Shown here in pieces: positions 21,060 through 29,123 of a DNA stretch of 33,344 nucleotides. Under the pieces are notes generated by a model, which had not been told where the DNA came from, did no database searches, and saw only the letters and a program-made list of their open reading frames with translations. Both the position numbers and the translations under genes were made by a program. Source of the DNA: Ophiothrix spiculata (taxonomy: Eukaryota > Echinodermata > Ophiuroidea > Amphilepidida > Ophiotrichidae); assembly GCA_000969725.1 (NCBI GenBank), contig JXSR01S044035.1. One strand, written 5' to 3'. Each line of letters opens with the position of its first letter. Position 1 is the first letter of the stretch.

Positions 21060-21651
21060 AATGGATATATGTTAATTTCGGATCGGGTGCATTTTGTAAG
21101 TTCTTGTTTAAGCATAAATTTCTCCTTTGAATACAAGTTTCAAAAAATAAAGAAATTGTTTGCTTGCCCTCAATTGAATTTGAAAAATTGGGTTGCTTGG
21201 TCAGGATGTATTTTTTTAAAGTTGATTATTATTTTTTATACACTTGCAAACTCCGCTGTGTACAATCAAAGCTATGCTAATAAAAGCTATGAAATAATAA
21301 GATAAATGTTGGTGTCAACATTCCAGATCTACTAAAATAGTCAACACAAACTCCAAAATCCATTTTTTACATCTTCAGAATGCCAAGTTTGAAAGTTTGA
21401 AAAAAAAAGAATGTTTTTTAGGAATTTCCAAAATAAGGGTCCATGTTCTTTTGTACAGTTAACAGAAAAAAAAAAAAACCTTTCCCCAATTTCCAAAATT
21501 ACAGTCGGTCGGTTGAGGGCAAACACACAACTTTAATTTATTGAATAAAGCAGTATTACCCTTATACATGTACATGTAGTAGCAGCAAGTCTTCCGATGC
21601 CTGTGCATATTGGGTAACGCTAGATTACACTGACATTTACAAAACAGAATT
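21060..21651. other. AT-rich intergenic DNA
   Basis: No recognised gene or repeat ends. A short TACATGTACATGTA palindrome lies near 21566. Confidence 0.4.
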
Positions 21652-21909
21652 CGTCATGTGAGTGCAAGAAAGTCGTATCTGCAATAGCTGCCATTTGTCA
21701 TAAATTTGGATTGCACACGTTATAATCTCCAGTCTTGGGTCAGTGGTTCTTGAAATGGTTCTTCAGGTGACGGTGTCACCTGAAGAACTATTTCAAGAAC
21801 CACTGACATAATAAGTTTAAGGGATTTTTCACATTTTTGTGACAAGGCATAAAATAAATATAACTTAGGGCAGTCATTGCAAATACGACTTTCTTGCACT
21901 CACATGACG
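21652..21909. mobile_element. CGTCATGTGAGTGCAAG MITE with internal hairpin
   Basis: Terminal inverted repeats of about 40 bp (CGTCATGTGAGTGCAAGAAA on to GTCGTAT and TGCAAT) bound 258 bp. Inside, 21739-21807 is a second near-perfect inverted repeat with about 32-bp arms. Related to the degraded copy at 16174-16487. Confidence 0.86.
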
Positions 21910-22049
21910 ACTGATGATGTTATACAGGGTATTCACATACAGTTGCATAGTAACAAGATTGAAAATTTTATGAAAATGGTTAGGACTAGGAAAACAATTA
22001 TCAAAACACAAATCTAACAAATTTCATATTGATATATATGGACTTATTG

Positions 22050-22441
22050 GTCTGTATGCACAAAAGTTAGTCCCAGACTAAATGATTGATTCTTGAAAAA
22101 TCACACACTTTTTTGGAAACTGTGATAATTTATGTTCTTGTTTTAAAATCTGTGATGAATTTACTATAATTTGACCACTTGCCTAGCTAGCCTGTTTTGG
22201 AATATTTGCATTTTTTTTCAAAAAGAACAAAACTTGGGTTTAGTCTGGGACTAACTAAGCATAATTGTAATGTACGTAACAGACAAATAAATCAAATAAT
22301 AACAATTCAGTTTAAATCTTTAAACAATCACATAAAAGTTATTGCTAGATTTCTCTCAAAATGTCTTATTTTTAAAAAATATTAAATTATACTTAGCACA
22401 TGTACAGGACTAACTTTAGTCCTGTTTTGTGCATAGGACCA
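22050..22441. mobile_element. TATGCACAAAA element with internal TTAGTCC dyads
   Basis: TTGGTCTGTATGCACAAAA (left) and TTTTGTGCATAGGACC (right) form the ends. GTTAGTCCCAGACTAAA at 22071-22087 is repeated exactly inverted at 22236-22252. A further dyad, AGGACTAA/TTTAGTCCT, lies at about 22406-22424. Confidence 0.7.
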
Positions 22442-22478
22442 TTTATGGAGTATCAACATTATTTTCATCACTATTTTT

Positions 22479-22570
22479 GTTTGGACAATGTAAACAAAAC
22501 TCCAGAATGAAGGGCTCCATTGTTTGGTTACCCTGACCCTGGCTTTCTTTTTTGTTAACACTGTTCAAAC
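22479..22570. repeat. Short foldback element, family F copy 2
   Basis: GTTTGGACAATGTAAACAAA pairs imperfectly with TTGTTAACACTGTTCAAAC, with CTCCAG/CTGG pairing inside. Same organisation as 11245-11327. Confidence 0.62.
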
Positions 22571-22583
22571 AATTTTTGTGGCC

Positions 22584-22782
22584 TATAGACCATTCCTATA
22601 ATTGACATACTCTTGCCGTTGATGGGGTAAATCCACAGAATCGGACGGAAAATCGGAACTCAGAACGAGACCAAGTATGATGTTACCCTACTTGCCCTCC
22701 TTCTGAGTTCCGATTCCCTGTCCGATTCTGTGGATTTACCCTATCAAAGGCGTAAGTATGTCAATTATAGGTATGGTCTATA
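22584..22782. mobile_element. 199-bp foldback element with 82-bp arms
   Basis: Arms 22584-22665 and 22701-22782 are near-complete reverse complements. They start TATAGACCATTCCTATAATT and include AATCCACAGAATCGGAC. The loop is 35 bases. TATA at both tips may include a TA target duplication. Confidence 0.88.
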
Positions 22783-22886
22783 GAGAGCCATTTCTCATTT
22801 CCTAAGCCTTAGGAATTATGGAACACATTGAAGGGCTGAATTTTATATTACAATTCATCTTAATACATTTAACAGCATTATTTCAG

Positions 22887-23060
22887 GTGACTATCTTTGG
22901 AAATAAAAGTGCTCAAGCCCATTACAGGCGAGCTAAGAAACAAATTTCAAAGTATAAGGCAGCCATTACTGACAGTTTCATGGCATACCCTCTCTTACGC
23001 TCATTGGGTATCCATTCACATTTATACGTCCATATAGCGCAATGGCAGGAAATAATTTGA
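22887..23060 (+). CDS. Possible unrecognised terminal exon
   Basis: TTATTTCAG at 22878-22886 is a reasonable acceptor. It is followed by a 57-codon open frame (VTIFGNKSAQAHYRRAKKQI onward) ending in TGA at 23058-23060. Composition is less biased than nearby chance frames, with a basic stretch YRRAKKQISKYK. I recognise no family and found no upstream partner exon, so it may be chance. Confidence 0.18.
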   Translation: MTIFGNKSAQAHYRRAKKQISKYKAAITDSFMAYPLLRSLGIHSHLYVHIAQWQEII

Positions 23061-23290
23061 GGCCTCTCTGTTGAGATTTTATGATGAACAAAATATGTAT
23101 AATTCTACATGACCAAACCCTTCTTATTGTAGTCGTTAAGGTTTCACTGATCATTATAGCTTGGGATTAGAATATAATGAACACATGAGCACCCCACAAA
23201 TTGGAATAAATCGGTTGATGTAAAAATTGAGGTCAATTTAGCAATTTAGACCCATACAGGGATAAGCTAAAGTTGGTGAGTGCATTTCCT

Positions 23291-23369
23291 CAGTGTACAC
23301 AGAAATACAGGGCATGGGTCATATTTACAAAAACATATGGCCCTGGACTCTGGATTTGTGTTTACACTG
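23291..23369. repeat. Short foldback element, family F copy 3
   Basis: CAGTGTACACAGAAATACAG pairs imperfectly with CTGGATTTGTGTTTACACTG. Same size and layout as the other two family F copies. Confidence 0.62.
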
Positions 23370-25007
23370 TCAGAGGAATTATAGCATTGACTTAAAGTGG
23401 TTTTCACAGCCACAGACCGACCTCTAAAGATAAAAAGGTTTTTCCTCAATCCTGGCTAAGTCCTGGGATGTCACATATTATACATTTGAAAATACCGTAT
23501 GGAAGAAGCTATTCTAAATCATATTGAATCATTTTTCTTCTGGTCCAGGAACAGGACCACTTAATAGTAAGAGATTCTGAATTAAATTTGTCAGAAAAAG
23601 CAGGTGGACGTTGGACCAATAATTGAAAGTTCTTCAAAGAAGATCACAAATATTCAGGATAAGATGAGGAAGTTGTGAACAACAACATGACTACCATGGA
23701 CGATCTTTCTGTGTCTTTTTGCAATATTGCTATTTTGAGGTAGTTGTAATTAACATTTGATGCACAAAATGTTTTGGGTGTATGAGTGATCAATGGATGG
23801 GAAGACAAGGTTGGCCCCAAAAAAAAGGACAAAAAAGGGGGCATCTCTCATGGGAGGAGATTTGTAGAATTTTAGCAGTAAAGAATGTATTACTGGGCAT
23901 GTTTTGTTGTTGCGTACATCTAATTTGTTATGTTCGGGTGTAATCTTGAACTTGTGTAATTTATGACCCTATGTAATGTACTCATAGTTGGCAGTGCCAT
24001 TTTTAACCCACCCTTTTTATTTTTAACCCACCGTTTATATGAAAACACCAAGTTATACTATGTCAAAACCCACCCTACATGTAAGCCATCCTCATTTGAT
24101 CGCACCGTCACATTGTGTGTATGAATTTGGAAGTCATAACTTATACCTTTTGTTATCCTGAGGGCAGATTGCAACATTTTTGTATATAAAATAGGGAGTG
24201 TTTGAAACTCTTTTGATTGATTTCATTGTGGGTGCATTATGGCAAACACACATACTATGGCTTTGCAGCGATAATTTGCATTTCATTGAGTTTATTAGTA
24301 CTAGTCTTGGATAAGAACCAACCCTTTTTACAAAATCACCCTTAAAAACCATGGGGTCAAAAAAAAACAACCTTTTTCCCTTTTTCAGTATTTTGTAAAC
24401 CGGTTTACCAACTATGGTACTTTCAGGCCTTTTGGGCCTTTGTCATCTCAAAATCATTTTTTGTTTCAATAATACTTTTGTTTTTTGTGTTTGAATGCAC
24501 TATTGGAATAAATTTGGAATTGATGTTGGAATAAATTTGAATTGAGATGAATTGTCCCAATAATCTTGAACCTTGATTACCTTCTAAACTGTCAGAATAA
24601 AATAAATTCAATCATAACATCGTTTATCTGTTTCTTGCATTACACAAATATGGCTAATCCAGATATTTATGGTAAAATTGTTTACACGTTATAACAAATC
24701 ATCGGCAAGCTGTTAATTACAAGGGTATCAAAAGGTTTTTAAAGATCACCCTTCTGGAAGGGAAAGAGCTATATCAATGAAATTTGGTCAGGATAGTCAT
24801 AATCAAAGTATAATGTAGGATCCCCTCTTTTCATTGTTGCCAAATTAATGGAAATGGGTGGATGAATGATGTCACAATGACGTAATAAAACATGGCCGAC
24901 CTGAAAATGTCAAATTGGATATTTTGCATTTATATGGAAGAGCTCTGTAAGGACAGTCTGTGGCCAGTCATTTTAAAGTGTGAGAAATTTATAACTTTGA
25001 ACAGTAT
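23370..25007. other. Intergenic or LRRC47 3'-flank, nothing recognised
   Basis: Contains a doubled TTTTTAACCCACC word near 24000, a perfect GTAAACC/GGTTTAC palindrome near 24396, and TTTATT (minus-strand AATAAA) at about 24015 and 24291. Those hexamers could end the LRRC47 transcript, but they are 1.6 kb or more past the stop. No gene recognised. Confidence 0.4.
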
Positions 25008-25331
25008 TTTTAAGCAGGTTTCAGACTAGCCTGTCGTGCTGCCGCACGACCATGCGACAGGTAAAAATTTAAAGTGCGCAAACTCGACCTTGTCGCATCA
25101 GAAAAGGTTTGCGACAAACACGACAAGCCGATATATCGATTACCCTGTCGCGGTGGTCGCAACGACACGGTATTTTGAGTTGGAATAAATTCAACTTTTC
25201 TTGCGACAGACCATTGCGGCATTATGCAAATGTGTCGTGCTACAGCACGACAACTCAAAATTGCAAATGTTCTGTCGTGCGCCGCAACGTCGTGTGCCGC
25301 AACGACAGCTAGTCTGAAACCACCTTTAAAA
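25008..25331. mobile_element. GGTTTCAGACTAGC element rich in GTCG dyads
   Basis: GGTTTCAGACTAGC (25017-25030) and its exact reverse complement (25308-25321) are flanked by further TTTTTAA/TTTAAAAA pairing. The interior is full of TGTCGTGC/GCACGACA words, including a perfect 20-bp dyad at 25231-25250. More GC-rich than its surroundings. The 82-codon minus-strand frame across it is a by-product. Confidence 0.82.
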
Positions 25332-25886
25332 AATGGACTGCATAATACAATTATGTTCCTGGCTCTATTTGTTCTGTTTGATCTTTAAAACTTTTTATAC
25401 CCTTGTAGTTCTCTAGCTGTGTTTTCCTTTGAAAGGGGCTTATTAAGGTAAGGGGCGCACCATAAGGGGGAGGGGGGGGGGGGGGGGGGAGGTTGTGGAG
25501 GCAAGAAATGTGCAAATTTTTGTACCTATTTCAGTGGACTACATTATAGTATCATCTTTAAAACATTTGAGACTGAAGAGTATAGGACAAATTTCATGAC
25601 AATCACAAGTAAAAATTCCAGACATTTTGCTACATATTTTTTCCATCTGACAAAATGGTTTAGATATTTTGTTTAGTAATCAAATATTCTTAAATATCAA
25701 TACAGTATGTGACAGTATATGTTTTGATGAATTGCATTAACACATAGTGGTCTGCAAAGTAATTCATCTGCACCGATATTAAAGAATCATCCATATATGT
25801 TTTGATATAATAAAGTTACATCTGTATTTCAGATAAATGATCAACTAAAAAAAATCTATTTCAGGACATTTACCTTTGACAAGTAT
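25332..25886 (-). other. LRRC47: Probable start of LRRC47 3' UTR
   Basis: Lies directly after the LRRC47 stop on the minus strand. Contains an 18-G run at 25472-25489 (C-run in the transcript). No canonical minus-strand poly(A) hexamer was found in this stretch. Confidence 0.4.
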
Positions 25887-26276
25887 TTAAAACTTTCCAG
25901 ACTTGCTTGAAACCATCCCTGATTTACTGGGAACCATTCCCAGCTTTTTATCTCGTAACACTTTGATTCCCTGAATATCCAGATCAGTGCGAGACGGGTA
26001 GACGACTCTCAGACCTCCATTCTCGTCCAGGACGCGCACTTGTTGGACATGTAAAGGTGGGACTGTCGGATCTGCCTCTGAAAGATCATCAGCAAGATCA
26101 TTGGATGCCGTCTCACCTGAATTGACCACATCGTTTTTGATGTCTTCCGTTGGGGGCACATTACTCATGCCCAGTTCGACCATCTTCTCGATCAGAGTAT
26201 CCATGACTTTCTTGCATGTTGCCAGGTCTGTGGGGCTGGTGACTTCTATGAAAAGGTTGGTGGTAGATTTGGATAT
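25887..26276 (-). CDS. LRRC47: LRRC47 last exon
   Basis: Acceptor TTTCTTTCAG, phase 0, 129 codons plus stop. Starts ISKSTTNLFIEVTSPTDLAT, continues with an acidic linker, then VQQVRVLDENGGLRVVYPSR. The last 16 residues contain MVPSKSG followed by MVSSKSG, an apparent 21-nt duplication. Confidence 0.92.
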   Translation of the reverse strand: MSKSTTNLFIEVTSPTDLATCKKVMDTLIEKMVELGMSNVPPTEDIKNDVVNSGETASNDLADDLSEADPTVPPLHVQQVRVLDENGGLRVVYPSRTDLDIQGIKVLRDKKLGMVPSKSGMVSSKSGKF

Positions 26277-29123
26277 CTGAAAGAAATTCAGTGTGAAGGA
26301 AACAGAAAATATTATACATCCAGAGTAGACAAGAAAAGCCTAGAACATCTCTCCATAATTCCAACAGGATTCTTGATACTGACTGCCCCTGAGGGCAATA
26401 GTATACAAATATTGACTGCTTTGAGGGGCATGGTTTAAATTTTTTTCCCGAGGTGATCTCAAAACCATGAATATGCCTGAAGCGAAGTTGAGGGCATATT
26501 CATGGTTTTGAGATCACCGAGGGGAAATTATTTTAACCATACCCGAACAAAAAGCAGTCAATATTCGTTTTATATACCGAATATATAGATTCTTGTCTAT
26601 TGGTTGGTTAAAAGAACCATTTTAGCACTCAAAGCGCCCGATGATAATTTATGATATTTGTTTCTCATTTCAGTGCTGACCGCGTTGTATTCAGTGCGCC
26701 TAAGATAACTAGCTCACACACTGCAGCGCGTGTTGACCATGAATGCTTACAGTCGCGCGCGTAAAGCTCGAGTTACATGACGCAAAATACATCGAGCGGG
26801 CCTAGTGAATGCTATGCCCCGGGTATAGTAAATTTATAGGGCCTAGTTAAATCTATGCCCTCGCTTTTAACCAATCAGAGGACAGGAATCTATTTATGAG
26901 GTATATAATAAAAAATATTACCTGAAGTGATTGTGAAGCTGTATAATACTATTTAGTTAAAAATAGTATAATAGTTTCAAGATCACTGAGGGGTAATTGT
27001 TTTCACTATACCCTGCATGAAAGAGCAGTCAATATTTGTTTTACAGATGTATACCATTTTTGTTTTTGAGTGGACTCAAATCATGTTTGTCAGTATTTAT
27101 ATAGTTTGTAGCCTTTAAAGATTCTGGCTACTATATATCTTGTGAGCCAAATTCAATACTCTGAGTTACACTTTATACTTTGGGCAATCTCTAAACAACT
27201 AACTTGAAAAAGTCTCCATTTATTTGGTGCATGCTATTATGAATGGGAATTTGATGTATGTACTAATACTGGAATGCATGCACCAACTCTATTATATTTG
27301 CACCAATTGAGCACAGATTAACACTTTCATCAAAATTCTCGATCTCATGATGCTTGGCTTGATCTACTACTTAAAATGACATGGTATCACCATAGTAACA
27401 AATCAAACGATAAAACCCACAATTTACTTAAATTGTGGACATGCGTGGTGTAGCGGTAATCACTGGGCATTGAATGCCGGGGCATTGAACGCCGGGTTAA
27501 AATCCAGTGGGCAGCGTGTTCTGTCCTTGAGCAAGATACGCACTCTCATGTGCTGCTCTCCACCCAGGTGTCAAATGGGTACTGACTTTCTTCAATGCTG
27601 GGAAGGTAACAGACTCGTGGTTAAGATGTGGCCATCCCCTCACTGCAAATACAACAAAAAAGTGGAGTCTGGCCCAATCGCTTTGAAAGAGAGATGGGCA
27701 CTCCGACCTGTGTAAATACAGGCCATTCCCTTCACCTTTACTTACCTTTGTGATATCAGAATTTGTGATGGGTGGGAAAGAAATGACCCTGTTTTCATTG
27801 TCCATCAAACATGGATACATGTCATTCTCTGCCAGCAGATCCAGATACCTGTGGGAAAAACATACAAAATAGAATAACAAATATTGACTGCTTTGACGGT
27901 CATGGTTTAAATTAGGTGTGGGCTATATACGCAAGTCAAAATTGCTTTTTTCATAATTTCTTTCTGTCAACAGATTGTATGCATTGCATCTGATCTATCT
28001 CAACATGAAATGGCAAGAAAAAAAATAATCGGGTTGAAGAAAAAAGTGTGCCGCGCCCTCTTGTGACCATATCTCATTTTAGTGAAATTCTTGTTTATTT
28101 TACAAAAATTATTATTTAATTCTCAATTTCTGATCTTTTTGGTTTGTTAATGGGTCAATATTTATCAAATGGAGCCCAAGGAAGACAAATATGAAGTTTT
28201 TGTAAACCCTAGTCATTCCGTATTCCTAAAAATTGACGTTTTTGGTCAAAATTCCAAGCGAAGGCGCTTTTTGTAATTATGTGCAATTTGTACAACTTTG
28301 AATAAATTAAAGTATGCAGATGTTAAGATACTCTGATGTTTAATTAACCCAAGAAACCTGAGCCTTGTTCTATAATTAGTTTGATCATAGTACCCATTTG
28401 AACGTTATTTTAATGTTCCTATACATTTGCACAGGGAAAAGTTTGTTGACCCCTATGCTTTTACATCTAGGGTTATTATTGACGCATTTAAACGAGTCTA
28501 ACTGACAAACTAAATTAGATAGAAGGCTCAAATATTGTGAGCAGATCAAACTTGATACCGCCTTGGTAACTGCTACCTTAAAATTAACAAAACCATTTTC
28601 AATTTTGAAGGAAAACGTCCATTTTTACGACGACGAAATGTCTACTTTTCATGAAAACTCTTAACATAGATTTTATACCTTATTTACACATATTAAAATT
28701 GCTACACAATGCAAAAGATTTTTAGATTAAAAGCATTTTCTTCTCCAACACACAGAAATTTACTATGACGACACACTGACACTAGAGGGAGCAGCACACT
28801 TTTTTTTTGACCCATAACCAAAAATTTTGTCATTTCAAGTTCAGATAGGTCAAGTGCAATCCAAAAAAACTGTTGACAAGGCAAACTGAAAAATCACCCA
28901 TTTATAACCCACTCCCATTTAAATTATTTCCCATGAATATGCCGGGAGCTGTCACAGTATATTCACTATAATCTAGTGGTATGAGTAAGTACATATATAC
29001 ATACCTATGGATTCCTGAAATAGTATTTCTCTTCATACATTTGCGCAGATCATCAGCTTCTTTGTGGAGTTTCATCACTAACTCTCCTGCAGTTGTGAGC
29101 TGTTTGCGTCCCAAAGGAATAAT
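25887..29123 (-). CDS. LRRC47: LRRC47 homologue, C-terminal three exons (partial)
   Basis: Exons on the minus strand are 29005-29123, 27746-27848 and 25887-26276. They encode 203 aa and stop at 25887. Segments IIPLGRKQLTTA, SGIHRYLDLL, NENRVISFPPITNSDITK and TCKKVMDTLIEKMVEL followed by VQQVRVLD and VVYPSRTDLD match the C-terminal part of LRRC47, whose B3/B4 fold also occurs in the phenylalanyl-tRNA synthetase beta chain. The leucine-rich repeats and first exons are not visible and should lie at higher coordinates or beyond the window. Phases agree at both junctions. The protein extends past the usual VVYPSxxDL ending with a Lys/Ser tail holding a seven-residue near-duplication. LRRC47 is a poorly characterised intracellular protein; a translation-related role is only suggested by its fold. 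Confidence 0.92.
26408..26565. mobile_element. Foldback hairpin element (LRRC47 last intron)
   Basis: Arms of about 70 nt (26408-26477 and 26493-26565) pair across a 15-base loop. Tips read AATATTGACTGCTTT and the inner arm TGATCTCAAAACCATGAATA. Related fragments are at 26976-27046 and 27883-27914/28918-28945. Confidence 0.85.
26571..26907. mobile_element. TATATACC-ended MITE
   Basis: Terminal inverted repeats of about 44 bp: TATATACCGAATATATAGAT on to TTGGTTAAAAG at the left, and the inverted counterpart through CTTTTAACCAATCAG to GGTATATA at the right. The interior is more GC-rich, with CGCG words. Abuts the 26408-26565 hairpin. Confidence 0.78.
26976..27046. repeat. Diverged half of the 26408-26565 foldback family
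   Basis: AAGATCACTGAGGGGTAATT to AGCAGTCAATATTTG follows the right arm of the hairpin at 26493-26565 with substitutions. Just upstream, TATAATACTATTT and its complement form a small hairpin near 26942-26972. Confidence 0.6.
27047..27435 (-). other. LRRC47 intron, nothing recognised
   Basis: About 390 bp of AT-rich intron with no repeat borders found. Confidence 0.4.
27436..27735 (+). mobile_element. tRNA-derived SINE
   Basis: TGGTGTAGCGG at 27446-27456 resembles a pol III A box and GGTTAAAATCC at 27495-27505 a B box, at SINE-like spacing. The body reads CTTGAGCAAGATACGCACTC then GCTCTCCACCCAGG and AAATGGGTAC, a type of central segment I associate with marine-animal SINEs. An internal ~12-bp duplication (GGGCATTGAATGCC, GGGCATTGAACGCC) sits before the B box. 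The border near LRRC47's donor is approximate. Inserted antisense to LRRC47. Confidence 0.72.
27746..27848 (-). CDS. LRRC47: LRRC47 exon encoding YLDLLAEN...SDITK
   Basis: Acceptor TTCCCACAG, donor GTAAGT, 103 nt. Completes the split Arg codon, then encodes YLDLLAENDMYPCLMDNENR and VISFPPITNSDITK. The VISFPPITNS block is the strongest family signature in the window. Reading past the donor gives spurious sequence from the SINE. Confidence 0.92.
27883..28945. mobile_element. Second foldback copy, split by a Mutator-like insertion
   Basis: AATATTGACTGCTTTGACGG then CATGGTTTAAATTA at 27880-27914 matches the left arm of the 26408 element. The continuation ATTTCCCATGAATATGCC resumes after 28926. 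The 1-kb element in between was therefore inserted into it. Confidence 0.75.
27915..28917. mobile_element. Mutator-like MITE, 1003 bp, 9-bp TSD
   Basis: TTTAAATTA at 27906-27914 and 28918-28926 is an exact 9-bp target duplication. Imperfect terminal inverted repeats of about 150 bp run inward from GGTGTGGGCTATATA and TGGGAGTGGGTTATAAA. They share TGTCAACAG, TGACCTATCT/TGATCTATCT, TGAAATG and an AAAAAAGTGTGC-CCCTCT-GTG block. Long terminal repeats with a 9-bp duplication are typical of MULEs. No transposase frame. Confidence 0.85.
29005..29123 (-). CDS. LRRC47: LRRC47 exon encoding IIPLGRK...SGIHR
   Basis: Acceptor TTTGTTTCAG, donor GTATGT, 119 nt. Enters in phase 0 and leaves two bases (AG) for the next exon. 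Encodes IIPLGRKQLTTAGELVMKLH then KEADDLRKCMKRNTISGIHR, a basic helix followed by the conserved SG-HRYL junction. Confidence 0.9.

Noticed and set aside
25010..25312. Opposed 82- and 67-codon frames
   Set aside because: Both come from the GC-richer interior of a terminal-inverted-repeat element.
27436..27510. Functional tRNA gene
   Set aside because: A and B box-like words are present, but a cloverleaf with acceptor stem could not be drawn and a SINE body follows directly.
27470..27715. 81-codon + strand frame
   Set aside because: It is a translation of the SINE body antisense to LRRC47.
25887..29123. FARSB (phenylalanyl-tRNA synthetase beta chain)
   Set aside because: The B3/B4-like fold is shared, but the PLGRK, SG-HRYL, SFPPITNSDITK and VVYPSRTDL segments fit LRRC47 better.
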